NCBI RefSeq assembly: GCF_021130785.1
Contig: NW_025776214.1
Coordinates: 124,001 to 188,000 of the forward strand
Length of the DNA stretch: 64,000 nucleotides
Origin: Homalodisca vitripennis
Taxonomy: Eukaryota > Arthropoda > Insecta > Hemiptera > Cicadellidae
Direction of reading: 5' to 3'
Part shown: in pieces, positions 1-11,138 of the stretch
Layout: each line of letters begins with the position of its first letter
Position numbering within the stretch: position 1 is the first letter of the stretch
The notes under the pieces: generated by a model
What the model saw: the letters and a program-made list of their open reading frames with translations, nothing else
Told to the model about the DNA's origin: nothing
Databases searched by the model: none
Position numbers and translations under genes: made by a program

Positions 1-726
1 TAACAGGAATCTAAATTTAAAATTTGATGGCAGAAGGCCTTAAATTAACCAAGTAGGCTATAAGGGGGAGTTATGGGCTAAAAGACCCGAAGAACGTTAC
101 ATCTCTCAGAAAGGCTTAAATTTAGCAAAATGAACCTTCAGCAGTCTCTCTGGGTTTGTTTACAAAAACTACATAACAAGTGACACATTACAAACAATAT
201 TGGCTGCAGAATAAAAAGAACTGTAACATAAGCCTAGGACTGGTCCTCACTGAGAGACAGAAAAATAATTTAAGCTGAAGAGAAAGGGTGAAAACTAATA
301 AAAGTGTAAGAGAAATAATTTGAAAGCTAATTTAAAATTTAGTTAACAGCCAGAAGTACTAAAATTTAATAAAAAGCAAAACTACAATTTGGAAAACCAT
401 GTGCTCTTAACCTTCACAGTTTGAAAAATGAAAATAATCACTAAATTTTAAAAAAAAGCAAAACTTACTCATCAGTGAGGGGCCGTAAACCTAGCCGCAC
501 ATGTTAGAAGGAAACAGCTCAGCAAAATTCCAAAACACTTAATTAAACAAAAATATTAAATCTGGAGCTACTTCTAACCAGTACACCACGGCTCAGAGTC
601 TCTACGCCACTCTGCCGGAAAGGCCAAACGCCTTCAAAAGGTCAGTCGCCTCTGCAGCCAATAAACCACACACACACTATATAAAACACACATGAGCCGG
701 GGAGATATAGGTATTGAACCGGCTCA
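1..726 (-). repeat. 3' LTR of G1, truncated by window edge
   Basis: It matches 7182-7908 almost base for base. Its right end is fixed at 726: left copy and right copy share ...ccggctca and then diverge, and on the minus strand this gives an LTR starting TGAGCCGG directly after a purine tract. The first 34 sense bases have inverted ends (TGAGCCGG and CCGGCTCA, plus-strand counterpart 7875-7908). A TATA-like stretch lies near 679-687. The other end of this LTR is outside the window. Confidence 0.92.
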
Positions 727-999
727 GACTCCCCCCCCAAAAGGAGGAACTCCCCTCTGTTAAATTTCTTCAAAAGAAAAATCGAACGAAATGCCTCTCC
801 CCCCCAATGATTGAAGAATTATAAACCGGAAACCCTTAAGTCTGCAGAAGGGAAAACCAAGAAAATCCAGTTGGAGGCAAGTAAACCCTCCAAGAGTAGC
901 GTGGGTACAAAGAAGAACACAGGAACCTAGATCAGGAAGAAGGAGCAGAGGTGATCAGGCCTCTGGACCTAAAACCCTCCCGCACAGACTAAAGAGAAA
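727..999 (-). other. Polypurine tract and 3' untranslated tract of G1
   Basis: On the minus strand, TTTT followed by eight G and AGTC (727-742) abuts the 3' LTR and is the expected plus-strand primer tract. The rest, up to the integrase stop codon, is purine-rich sense sequence with no open frame. No env gene is present. Confidence 0.8.
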
Positions 1000-1842
1000 T
1001 CACGGATGACTCCGGCAAGGCTTCAGATGGGATATGTGCGCCTTCCTGAATATCTTCCCGGACTGAGGATCTCCCAGTCGGGCAGTCACCGGAGTCAGAA
1101 ACTTCAAGATGCGGTGGGGACCAGTCCACCTGTAGCAAAGTTTAGCAGCTCTTTTATCCACAGCCGAACTGACTGGGTGAGCCTTGCAGTAAACTAGATC
1201 CCCCACCTGGAAGGGATTGGCAATACGACCTCGGTTGTACTTCCTCCTTACTAACTCCCTAGCCCGAATGAGATTCCGCCTGGCTGCCTCCCAAGTGGCT
1301 TTCACATTGGGAGTACCAGGAGGTGGCAGAAGATCGCTAATTTTCCAAAGGTTCGCCAAAGGGTTGTTTGGCGGAAAGCCAAATAATAACTCGAAAGGTA
1401 CCGCCTTGTGACTTTCATGCTGGGCCGTATTAAAGGCAAATTGGATCCAAGGTAGTTGTTGATCCCAGGTGGTCTGATTTTCCGCATGAAAGGCAATGAG
1501 AGCAGATCGAAGATTGCGATTAAACCGTTCGGCGTGAGAAGGCTGAGGATAGAAAGGGGAAGTAGTCACATGGCGGATTCCGTGCCCAAAGCACATTCTT
1601 TTAAAGATATTGGAGACAAACTGTGAACCATTATCGGAAACTAAGGTGGCGGGGATTCCAAAGTGTTGAAAGAAATGGTTACGAAGTGCTTGCACCGTGA
1701 GCTGCGCGGTAGCACTCCGCAATGGGAACAACCAAACAAACTTGGAGAAGGCATCCACACAAACAAGTAGGAACTTATTTCCGGACTTGCTACGCGGGAG
1801 AGGCCCAACATAGTCAATGAAAACCTTCTCCAAAGGTTTTTT
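1000..1842 (-). pseudogene. G1 pol: integrase catalytic core and C-terminus
   Basis: The 277-codon frame ending at a TGA (1000-1002) carries the DDE integrase core. The first Asp is in FIDYVG near its start, the second in VSDNGSQF, and the Glu in HAERFNR, with the spacing usual for retroviral-type integrases. The C-terminal half (RKYNRG...GDLVYCK...YRWTGPHRI) is the GPY/F-type module that binds DNA ends. The integrase joins element cDNA to host DNA in the nucleus. The frame has no proper start. It is the continuation of the zinc-finger part in the neighbouring frame and is cut off from it by one base at the A7 run (sense) near 1838-1846. The catalytic residues themselves are intact. Confidence 0.9.
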
Positions 1843-1843
1843 T

Positions 1844-2966
1844 CCGCCACCTCAGATGACAAAAGACCCAACTTGGTATTTTGAGCGGGTTTGCTTAGCG
1901 AGCACAGTTCACAAGAACGTACTCGAGCTGCAATATCCCGGTCCATACCTTTCCAGATGAACTGATCCCTAATCTTCGCGATGGTCTTATGAATTCCTAG
2001 ATGTCCGCCCACAGGAGAAGAATGAAAATACTGAAAGACCATCGGTACAAGAAAGCTTGGCAGCACTAACTTAGGTTTTCTCCGCTGCTTGTCACGGCAG
2101 CATAGAGCACCTCGGTACAGAAAATAAGGAGGGTGGGCACCTCCGTTTTTAAGCTCATTGATGATAGCAGTCAGCTCGGGATCCTTAAGTTGGTGTGGAA
2201 CAATGTCCGAAAATGCCAGAGGAAAGTCTAGGAGCACGCCACAACATGGCGGCTCTGATAAATTCTGGTGGTCGTTGGGTAAGTGATACATGCGTGACAG
2301 AGTGTCCGCTATGATATTTTGGGTGCCTCGCACGTGCTGCACTGTGAACTTAAGGGCAGAAATTTGGACTACCCAGCGACCAATCTTCCCGAGCTGACGG
2401 GGGTGGGCAAGGAGCCAAGAAAGTGCCTGGTTGTCGGTTTCCAACAAAAATTCTTTATGTTCTAGGTAACGCCTGAACTTATTAATTCCAAACACGACAG
2501 CCAAACATTCCAGCTCATAAACAGAACAACTCTTCTTCTCACAAGGGGTTAACGTGCGTGAAGCATAAGCTATGGGCTGCCGGATACCATCTACTTCTTG
2601 TGATAAAACAGCAGCAACGGCTAAGGAGGAGGAAGCATCAGTTTGCAAGACGAACTTACGACTGAAATCAGGCATAGCCAAGACTGGAGGCTGCATCACT
2701 GCCTCTTTCAGCTGCTCAAAAGCAGTCTGTTGCGCTTCACCCCACTCAAACTTGGCACCCTTTTTCCTAAGAGAGTTGAGAGGGGCCGCCACTTCAGCAA
2801 CATTGGGGATGAAACGACGATAAAAATTTATCATTCCCACAAAACGGGCAATCCCCTTGGCATCCTTAGGAGGAGGAAACTCCCTGATTGCCTGGGTTCT
2901 CTCTGGATCAATACAAACACCTCGAGAAGAGACAAGATGACCCAGAAACGATATTTCAGGCTGAGC
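1844..2966 (-). pseudogene. G1 pol: RT connection, RNase H and integrase zinc finger
   Basis: This frame continues the reverse transcriptase after a frame break. It starts with the thumb/connection segment (FVGMINFYRRFIPNVAE), then RNase H with all four acidic positions visible (QTDASSS, YELECLA, ETDNQALSW, ADTLSR). Next is the H2C2 zinc module of integrase (HSSPVGGH ... CELCSLSK). RNase H removes the RNA strand during reverse transcription. The zinc module helps integrase multimerise. An open frame starting at Met exists only from 2840, but homology runs in the same frame back to about 2966. It therefore has no start of its own and belongs to one polyprotein. It leaves the integrase frame near 1843. 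Confidence 0.9.
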
Positions 2967-4740
2967 AAAAACTCACCTTTTCAGGATTGACGGTAAGGCC
3001 AGACTCTCGCAGCCTAGTTAGAACTTCCTCTAGATGAGTCAAGTGCTCCTCATAACTCTCACTGTACACAAGCAGGTCATCCAGATAGTTGAACACGAAC
3101 TTAAATTTGACATCATGAAAGATAGAATCCAGGAGTCTGGTGAGTGTTTGGGCCCCCACAGCCAGGCCCATTGGCACTCGGGTGAACTGGTACAAATTCC
3201 AAGGCACACAAAAGGCAGTGAGAGGTCGAGACTCGTGTTTTAGAGGAATCTGATGGTATGCCTGATTAAGATCAAAAATGGAGAAATACTTGGCCTTACC
3301 AAACCAGTCGAAAGCAGAATGCAAATCGGGGAGAGGCACGGAGTCAATTTCTATCTGATCATTGAGCTTTCGATAATCCAGGACCAATCTGGACTTCCCA
3401 TTAGGTTTCGGCACTAGAAACGCTGGACTGGAAAAATTTGAACAAGACGGCTCGATCACCCCACTCTTAAGTAAATCATCAATCATATTTCTCAGAATTT
3501 CCATCTTGGGCGGAGCAAGCTTATATGGATGGGAACGTACAGGACGGGTGTCTGTAAGACGAATCTCGTATTCCAAGAGATTGGTCGTACCCAGTTTGTC
3601 AGTTAGGACTTCAGGAAAACTGGAACAAATCTGCCTTATGTCCTCAGCCTCTTTCGGCGTAAGATGTCCTAGTTGGTCAGGAGGAGTCAAGCTCTTATCT
3701 TCCATCTCTAAGGCAGCAGTCCCACGAGACTCGACATCTGAAAAGGGAACGATCACCCGCCTGGCGAAAGCAAAGAAAACATGACTGGAGGCCAAATCCA
3801 AAATCATGCCAGTTTTTCCAATAAAATCTGCTCCCAAGATGAAAGGAAAAGTCAGGTCCTTAGCGACCAAAAAGGTCCAATCCCAAGATAAATAATTAAT
3901 TTTGATGTGAATCTGGGCACTACAGATAATAGGTAAAGGTGTGCGTGAAGCAGTCCAGCAGATAAGTGAACTAGGCTCAACCTGCCGTATTAGCCCAGAG
4001 GATTTTAGATCTTCAAAAAACGATAAAGAAATCAGGCTGCGTGCTGACCCAGAATCAACCAGGGCCTTCTGCACCACATTCCCCACAAGCACATCCAGTT
4101 GTGGGCAGGTTGAGCGGGCAGCCCTTACTCCCTGCGCAGCCAGAGCAGCAACCTCCCCTCTCGGCCAACGATGATAACTGCCCCCACGTCTATTTCTTTC
4201 TGTTCTCTTTCTGTTCTGTATTAAACCAGCTACCCTTTTACCATCAAAATTAGGTACATATTTGCCCTCAAAATTACCTTTACGGCACGAGTCGGGCTTA
4301 CTCGTCCGCAAGCTTACTAGTTTTTTTTTATTAAGTGGACAAAACGGTCTAATATGTCCCACTTGCTTGCAGCCATAACAGGTAGGAGGCTGCCTACGGG
4401 AAGGAGCAGCTGCTGGCTCAGACTGCACCGGAGCATGGACCGGCCCCGGAGGCAAGTGAGGAAGATGCCTCGACATGGCCTCCCTTTGATCATCCGCATC
4501 CTGAACCCCTCTGGAGATGATGGAGAGGCGGTCCAAATCCGCAAAAGATGCGGGACGGCTACAAAAAATCAAACGGGAGCGTTCTTCAGGTTTAATGCCC
4601 TCCAAAATAAGGCTCACCAAATCCGTTTCGCTCAAGCTCAAGCGCAACACCCGGGCTACATCCCGTATCTCCCCGACAAAATGGCTCAACGTCTCGTCTG
4701 GTGCCTGAGGACGGTAAACGCGTTTCCACCCGCAAGCGCT
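2956..4740 (-). pseudogene. G1 gag-pol: capsid C-terminus, CCHC knuckle, protease, RT
   Basis: A single long frame of about 600 codons runs from Gag into Pol, so Gag and Pol are fused with no frameshift signal at their boundary. In order: the capsid C-terminal half; one zinc knuckle (CYGCKQVGHIRPFC, C-x2-C-x4-H-x4-C); the protease with the catalytic triplet in VDSGSARSLIS and the ILGADF flap-side motif; and RT fingers and palm with LVLDYRKLND, FDLNQAYHQI and the YLDD active site (3076-3087). RT copies the RNA into DNA. The protease would cut the polyprotein. The frame ends at a stop just after the palm because of one extra base in a T5 run (sense) near 2967. Its left edge corresponds to a frame switch inside capsid. 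Confidence 0.92.
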
Positions 4741-5638
4741 CCCTAACCCGAGCAGGTACAAAGAACTCCAAGATCTCGGCGTGGAACTGGTCAAATGTGG
4801 CACCTCGCTTAAGGCAGTCTAGAAGGCGATCAAAAAGCGGCCTTAAGGAAAACTGCGCTAAAATCTGCATAAGCATGGCATCTGTCATACCAGGAAATTC
4901 TCTTAGCTTAAAAACTTCCAGAAGGAAATGGATAAGTAAATTAGTGTCAAGTCCATCAACTCTGGGGAAGTGTTGTAAAACACTCCCCAAAGGATGAGGC
5001 AGTTTGCCAAAGCTAGAAAAGGAAGGCACAACTATAGATGATGCCTCACCAGCCGCTTCAGGAGGGCCACTACCCATCGGAGACATAGTAACTCTGGGAG
5101 TCTCGAAAGAAAGAGCCGGTGGATGGTTAGCAAAGGTAATGGTAGTGGGAACCTCCGTTGGAGTGACAGCGGTAAATAGTACCCCCTTCTCTTTCACCGA
5201 GCGCACCTCACTCAAACCATCTAAGGCTTGTTTTAATTTATTACTGGCCGAAAAAGCCCAACTTTTAATATCAGAGTCTAAACTAGGAGCTGACATAAGT
5301 AAAACTATTCTGTCACGCCAATGTAAAAGCTGAGATGCCAATCTAGCCTTTGCTGACCCGGACATGGGAAGTGACTCAAAATTAATGTCGTCTTCTAACT
5401 CTTCCATTCGGGTTTTACAAAACTCAAATTCAGTATTAATTTGGAACCCTGCATTCCAGCTGCGGTCCAACGCTATACAAGCCCGTAATTGAGCTCTTAA
5501 TGCCCTCACATCTCCCTCGGGCTTCTGTCCTCTCGCCAGGACCTCAAAAACCAACTCGGGCTTGCGCAGATGTTTCAGGCACCAGGGAAAACGCCATACC
5601 AAACAATTCAGACAAAATAAATACAACAAAGCGTACAC
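4728..5638 (-). pseudogene. G1 gag: SAP-like N-terminus and capsid N-terminal part
   Basis: This frame begins at an ATG at 5638. After about 30 residues of doubtful value it reads ELVFEVLARGQ followed by VRALRAQLRA, resembling the SAP-like helix pair at the N-terminus of many insect gypsy Gags. A helical capsid region of the Retrotrans_gag type follows (GVDGLDTNLLIHFLLEVFKL, FVPARVRERLR). Gag forms the particle that packages element RNA in the cytoplasm. Near 4725-4735 homology jumps to the frame of the next gag-pol segment, so about one base has been gained or lost inside capsid. That is not where a programmed gag-pol shift would sit. The true start codon is uncertain. Confidence 0.8.
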
Positions 5639-6402
5639 AACAATTACTTAGTAACCTAAGTGGACTCAACTCACAAAGGGCTTACACTGACGAGGTCCAA
5701 GTGAAGAACTTAATACCTGCCACCTAATAGAAGGATACCCTGCAAATATACACTAACCACAACCTACAAACACAGAAGCAATAAATATAACAAAACAACA
5801 CATTGATAGGGGAGAAGTAGAGTACAGTTAGATAAATTTAGCGGTTAAGCAATTTAGAGTCCCTTGCTCCCTGCAAAGGGTAAGTCTGCAGGAAGCAAGA
5901 CACTAAACCAATTCCACCCGGTATCCTGTGCTAGGGCGAGCTCCTAATAAAAAAGTTGTGTACTCTAACCTCCCCCTACCAACACTAACCTACACCAACA
6001 AACAAAACCAGAACTGAGAGACAGCTGAGAGAGCAGCTAACCACGCTCTGCTACCATTGAAACCGCACATCGCCGCTCGCACACCCACAGCAGACCAACA
6101 GGGAAGCGCGTGCCCATGGCGGCGAACGGGATGCCGGATCAAAACTAAACTAGGTAAAAAAAAAAAGAACACCGTGGTCAGTATACTCAGGTTCATTTAC
6201 TAAGACAATAACATGGGCCTATCCAGTCAATATAAATATGTATATATATATACTATAAAAAAAAATTAAAAAGTGCCCACAGTAGTATACCTCAAACAAT
6301 TCTTGTCAGGTGCACCTGCATACCAAAAATTAGAAACGCCATAATTTGAAACAAGAAATGCCAATTCCACCCGGTATCCTTCGGCTAAGGGCGGGCTCCT
6401 AA
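5639..6402 (-). other. G1 5' leader between LTR and gag
   Basis: This stretch has no convincing coding frame. It carries a segment of about 41 bases (ccaattccacccggtatc... then cctaat) twice, at 5908-5948 and 6361-6402. The right-hand copy lies where the primer-binding site would be expected if the LTR starts at 6403, but I could not match it to a tRNA 3' end. The leader probably holds packaging signals, which is inferred from its position. Confidence 0.5.
5908..5948. repeat. Direct repeat, first copy, in G1 leader
   Basis: Near-identical to 6361-6402, about 450 bases away: both start ccaattccacccggtatcct and end gagctcctaat or gggctcctaat. The middle differs (gtgctagggc versus tcggctaagggc). 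This looks like a tandem duplication within the leader. Confidence 0.75.
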
Positions 6403-7908
6403 TGAAATCCAAGAAATAACTAAATAATATCTAAAACTAACTTAAAATTAAATAACAAAATATAAACTATATAAATGGCAACAATAACAATATCACAGGG
6501 TATCACAGATGTTGACTGGTAGGTATGTCCATCATGGTGGCCGTCCTTCAGCAGAGCGCAAAGGCGAAGTTCTCTGCGACCACGCATGATGGAGAGATGA
6601 CAGGAGAAAACAATTCATCCCTTGGACCCTGAAACCAGGTTTCAGCCTAGTACCCTTTTAAAGTTAATAAAAATTAATAAATAGTTGCCAAACAATATAG
6701 ATTTTAATAAAAGTAAAGTTGCCAAAAGTTATCTATCAAGAATTTTAAGTTAAGTTAAATTACCAAAATTTCAAAATATCACAGACCAATCAATTACTGA
6801 TAAAAATTAAAATAAACCTTAATATAGAAGCTGGTAACATTAGAAAACAATAAATAAACAAGATATTCCATTTGAAAGACTAAAACAATAAGTAATAAAG
6901 GAATTTATTTTAGGTATACGCAGTAGCCTACCATACGTAACAATTTGGTTCAAACATTTTTAAAACAGGCATTTATTGACAGAATAGGCTCAAAATTGGT
7001 GAAAAGCAGGGGAAGGGCATTCTGCACTTAAAATAAAATTCCCAACTCAAAACAACAACCCCAAGGAAAGTTAGTATGAAAATCCCCTCTGTCACAGAAC
7101 AAAAATTAAGCGTTTTACTCTTGGTAAAAAAAAAATTTAATGATTAGGAAAAAAAACTGATGGCCAAAAGTAGCAGCCTAATAACAGGAATCTAAATTTA
7201 AAATTTGATGGCAGAAGGCCTTAAATTAACCAAGTAGGCTATAAGGGGGAGTTATGGGCTAAAAGACCCGAAGAACGTTACATCTCTCAGAAAGGCTTAA
7301 ATTTAGCAAAATGAACCTTCAGCAGTCTCTCTGGGTTTGTTTACAAAAACTACATAACAAGTGACACATTACAAACAATATTGGCTGCAGAATAAAAAGA
7401 ACTGTAACATAAGCCTAGGACTGGTCCTCACTGAGAGACAGAAAAATAATTTAAGCTGAAGAGAAAGGGTGAAAACTAATAAAAGTGTAAGAGAAATAAT
7501 TTGAAAGCTAATTTAAAATTTAGTTAACAGCCAGAAGTACTAAAATTTAATAAAAAGCAAAACTACAATTTGGAAAACCATGTGCTCTTAACCTTCACAG
7601 TTTGAAAAATGAAAATAATCACTAAATTTTTAAAAGAAAGCAAAACTTACTCATCAGTGAGGGGCCGTAAACCTAGCCGCACATGTTAGAAGGAAACAGC
7701 TCAGCAAAATTCCAAAACACTTAATTAAACAAAAATATTAAATCTGGAGCTACTTCTAACCAGTACACCACGGCTCAGAGTCTCTACGCCACTCTGCCGG
7801 AAAGGCCAAACGCCTTCAAAAGGTCAGTCGCCTCTGCAGCCAATAAACCACACACACACTATATAAAACACACATGAGCCGGGGAGATATAGGTATTGAA
7901 CCGGCTCA
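6403..7908 (-). repeat. 5' LTR of G1 (right-hand copy)
   Basis: 7182-7908 is proven LTR because it repeats 1-726. The remainder is inferred, since the left copy runs off the window. The right end is ...ccggctca at 7908. A start at 6403 (TG, giving TG...CA ends and a length near 1.5 kb) is a reasonable guess because the leader repeat abuts it, but it is not proven. On the minus strand this LTR would drive element transcription leftward. Confidence 0.7.
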
Positions 7909-10751
7909 GTACACTGTCTATAAATAAAATTGAAACTAAACTATCGTTTTTAACTTTATTCAATTATTACTTTTATTGAAGAGTGTTAGGTTACAGTTAA
8001 AAAATAGTAAATAATAGAGTGATTTACATCTTATCAGTTTAGATTTTTATGTCATACGTACGTTATTTAATCTTAATTCAGTTTAAATACACTGTATTAT
8101 TTTTAATGGGAACTGTGAAGTTTACTGATGTAAAAGTATAATATATGTTAAATCAAGGAAAGGTGTGTAATTAAATTAAAACCTAAATTACTGTCAGCTA
8201 ATGGGAAACGCAAAGCTGTCTTGGAAATCATAAATTAGTATTAATTCCCCGAGATTGCAAGATTTGTAAATCAGATTACAGGAATACCACAATCTAATAA
8301 TCATAATGAAAGTAGAATTATTGATGTGGAATTAATTGAATTTAATTAAAACTTCTACTTGTTTATATTACGTCCTGCAGTAAAGTTAAAGAGTGAGATA
8401 TTGGACAGGTATAATTAATAATACATTAAAATATACTTAATTTTACGTTTAATTGAAAATTCCACGATAAATGTAGGGGAATTTGCGACCATAAATTATT
8501 TCTCTATTGTGATCGAATAATTCGTATGACCCCTTAGATATTGGATTGTAACGAAGAACGGCCAAAGATCTCTTACTTTTTGTTGCGTATAGCAATGGAG
8601 GACAATCTCTATATAGAGATATAGATACGCTACTTACTCATTAATATTAGGCCTACTAATATATTTTGATGAAATCTATGGAGATCATAGTTAAAGAGAA
8701 AACTGGATATGCCACTTGTATCTGTAAGAAGTGGATTTTATAAAATAACATATGTTTTTATACGAGAATGTACCACACTTCTCTCACAATCTGATTATAT
8801 CTATTTTACAATTACATTTATTTTCTACACATCTGTCTATATCGGGAACAAAAGTACACACATTTTTTTTCATCCGCGTTTGTAAGATGCCAGAGGAAGA
8901 ATCGATACTTTTTAATATTTATATATAACTAAGGAGATAATATTGCAAATTAATAAAAACATCGAAAACAGACTGGATCGATTTCCAAAAATTATGAAAA
9001 TTTTATAGTGTTTTCTAAGAACTCCCTTGAACAATGATGGAAGGATACACTCGACTAATAATGGGGTATAAATAAAACTATTAAATACTATTTACAATGT
9101 ACTTACTTTACCCGCGTGCCAGTAAAGATTTTAGTAGTTAAGATACATTTAGCTAATGGTAAAGGGTCCTATTATTCACCTTCTTATTTAAAAAGAAGTA
9201 GATTTAAATGCTTCTTACGGAAGATTTGCTTTACATCACTGATAATTCTCTCTTCAATAGTCACCAATAATCTCATTTCTTTCTCTTCTCAATCCAAATA
9301 AGTCAAGTTTAGGCTATATACATTTTTAATTTTAAAGACAATAGAGGATATCATCACGCAATGGAAAACATTGCTCATGAATAGGAACATTTATGCAACG
9401 AGGAATAACCGATTTAAGATTGTATCGGTATTTTGCATATTGACAATCAACTAATGATAACCTGTTGCATATTAAAAATGAAAAAACATGTTTTTAAATT
9501 TAAAGGGTGAGTTAAATATAGGATTCAACGTAATAATAATACAACAATGAAATGTTAATAATGGGACAGTTTAATTTTTCCCTTCGTGTATGTTTTAACT
9601 ATAGAAAAGTTTATTTTCAAAGAGTTAGAGTTATTATTTTGTAAAGTATATATTTTAATATAGATAAAAATAAAATATAGGTTACAATCGTTAGTAATAA
9701 GCCTATTCTTAAAATTAATATTTTTTTACTACTGTGTATTCTCCACTATTTATTCTTTATTTCAAACTTACAAAAGAATTTACATTATACAAACTCTAGT
9801 GTCACATTCGAAAATGCATGTCAACTCGCAGTTAATCGGCCGTATTATTATTTATACATACCAGGTCATGCAATTACCAAAACACGGCAAACTTTGGTTT
9901 AAACCTAAATAATATTGACACTACCTAAAAAAACCTCCTTTGTTTAAGAATAGTATTACGTTTAAAGTTACTATTTTACTAATAAGACAACATAACACTC
10001 ATCCCTTAAATATTGTCGATAATTGAAGGATCTACATACAAAACTAAGTGCAAGTACGTAACGTTTATTGAAAAAATAAATTCGTAATGGTAAGAGAAGA
10101 AAGTGGTGGCACTTAAACCCGTTCCAGGAAATCCTCTCCACTTTATGAGTGAATCCTCTGCCGATATTGCTCTATGAAAGTGTTTCAACACTTATAACTC
10201 ATTTTCAGTTGTTCATCAAAGCTCTAAAATTGTACTCCTAAGTATTTGATTTCTTATATGGGATATTTCTTTCAAAACACCCTATAACAATTATGGACTA
10301 TAATATTTAAAAATAATTAAATAAAAAAAAATAATGTTACTACGTCATAAAAAGTATTCCATGTGATCTTAGACTGAAACCAAGTATTGCAAATGGTATA
10401 ATTCCGGTATAAGATATTTTCTAGACTAAAATATCTGTTATAACTTAGGCTGAAGGCGGTGAAACTAATAAAAAATTAAAAATACATAAAAATTAATATT
10501 TATTATTGTTTATTTTGTACACGTATGTGTACAAATTGTACATGAAAAACTATATGGTGACTCTCATAGTTGGCATTGTAATATAAAATTACGTTCAAAT
10601 ATTTAGCAAACAAAACAGTCAAAACTCATTAACTAATTAATGATATAAATCAGTTTGTCAAATCATGGACTTCATCTAGCTAAAGTTATTTATTGTTAAC
10701 TACTTACCAACACAGAATGTTATTGTATTGTATTATGAAAGCTATCTTGAA

Positions 10752-10755
<4 letters not shown>
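7909..10755. repeat. Diverged partial copy of the macro-repeat (copy 0), non-coding
   Basis: No gene is seen. Several blocks match the 21-25 kb part of the macro-repeat at roughly 70-85 percent by eye. 8190-8350 (gatttgtaaatcagattaca and flanks) matches 21350-21500, 8560-8740 matches 21630-21780, 9600-9960 matches 24190-24530, and 10110-10230 (ttccaggaaatcctctccac and flanks) matches 24700-24790. The order is conserved, so this is an older copy of the same unit rather than scattered elements. Confidence 0.7.

Positions 10756-10812
<57 letters not shown>
10756..10812. repeat. (TA)n microsatellite
   Basis: About 28 uninterrupted TA units, just left of the tRNA palindrome. A shorter TA run (about 11119-11137) borders the palindrome on the other side. 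Confidence 0.95.
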
Positions 10813-10816
<4 letters not shown>

Positions 10817-10878
10817 AAACTGTATAAATGGCAATAGCCTTATTTAATTTCAATAAACATTGAATCGCAAAAAGTACT

Positions 10879-10947
10879 TGCTCCGCCGGGAGTCGAACCC
10901 GGATCTCTCACTTGCCGGGTGAATGTGCTACCATTACACCACAGAGC
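10879..10947 (-). tRNA. tRNA-like gene, anticodon read as GGC (Ala), left palindrome arm
   Basis: This is the exact mirror of the plus-strand copy at 11018-11086, and the two copies are transcribed away from each other. Cloverleaf: D arm GTGT/GCAC; anticodon arm TTCAC/GTGAG with loop CCGGCAA; T arm CCGGG/CCCGG with loop TTCGACT. The acceptor has six pairs plus a C-A mismatch at the outer position. The anticodon would be GGC, but position 33 is C instead of the near-universal U, so it may be a tRNA-derived pseudogene or SINE head. Internal A box and B box fit the pol III consensus, and a T5 run follows the 3' end. Confidence 0.6.
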
Positions 10948-11017
10948 GCTTACTTTTCCCGATTCAATTATTTTGTATTTGGCCAAATACAAAATAATTG
11001 AATCGGGAAAAGTAAGC

Positions 11018-11086
11018 GCTCTGTGGTGTAATGGTAGCACATTCACCCGGCAAGTGAGAGATCCGGGTTCGACTCCCGGCGGAGCA
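11018..11086 (+). tRNA. tRNA-like gene, anticodon read as GGC (Ala), right palindrome arm
   Basis: The A box TGGTGTAATGG (11024-11034) and B box GGTTCGACTCC (11066-11076) match the pol III promoter consensus. TTTTT at 11092-11096 would end transcription. It folds as a cloverleaf with a 7-bp T loop arm and a good D arm. Oddities are C at position 33 before the anticodon and a mismatched first acceptor pair. A genuine but diverged tRNA, a tRNA pseudogene and a SINE head are all possible. I cannot place it with a standard insect alanine tRNA. Confidence 0.6.
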
Positions 11087-11138
11087 AGTACTTTTTGCGA
11101 TTCAATGTTTATTGAAATTATATATATATATATATATA

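Larger units (their letters stand above)
1..7908 (-). mobile_element. Ty3/gypsy LTR retrotransposon G1, nearly complete
   Basis: A direct repeat (1-726 and 7182-7908) brackets a minus-strand gag-pol region, so this is an LTR retrotransposon read right to left. Domain order in sense is Gag (SAP-like N-terminus, capsid, one CCHC knuckle), aspartic protease, reverse transcriptase, RNase H, integrase. RT before integrase places it in Ty3/gypsy. No env is seen downstream of integrase. The left LTR is cut by the window edge, so total length is unknown. The two visible LTR parts differ by only about one indel and one or two substitutions, so insertion was recent. Three frame changes interrupt the coding region (near 4730, 2967 and 1843). 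The base after the right LTR starts gtac, the likely target duplication, but its partner lies outside the window. Confidence 0.95.
10845..11120. repeat. Perfect 276-bp palindrome carrying two tRNA-like genes
   Basis: Two 138-base arms are exact reverse complements meeting at tttggccaaa (centre between 10982 and 10983). There is no unpaired spacer and no mismatch that I can find. Symmetry stops at 10844/11121, where TA-rich sequence begins. Both outer ends read tttcaataaacattgaat. A related TA-flanked sequence (aatttcaataaatattgaat) occurs near 22110, so the arm ends may belong to a repeat family. Confidence 0.95.

Noticed and set aside
5990..6196. 68-codon minus-strand frame with hydrophobic start in the G1 leader
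   Set aside because: It lies between LTR and gag with no homology to any element protein; likely chance.
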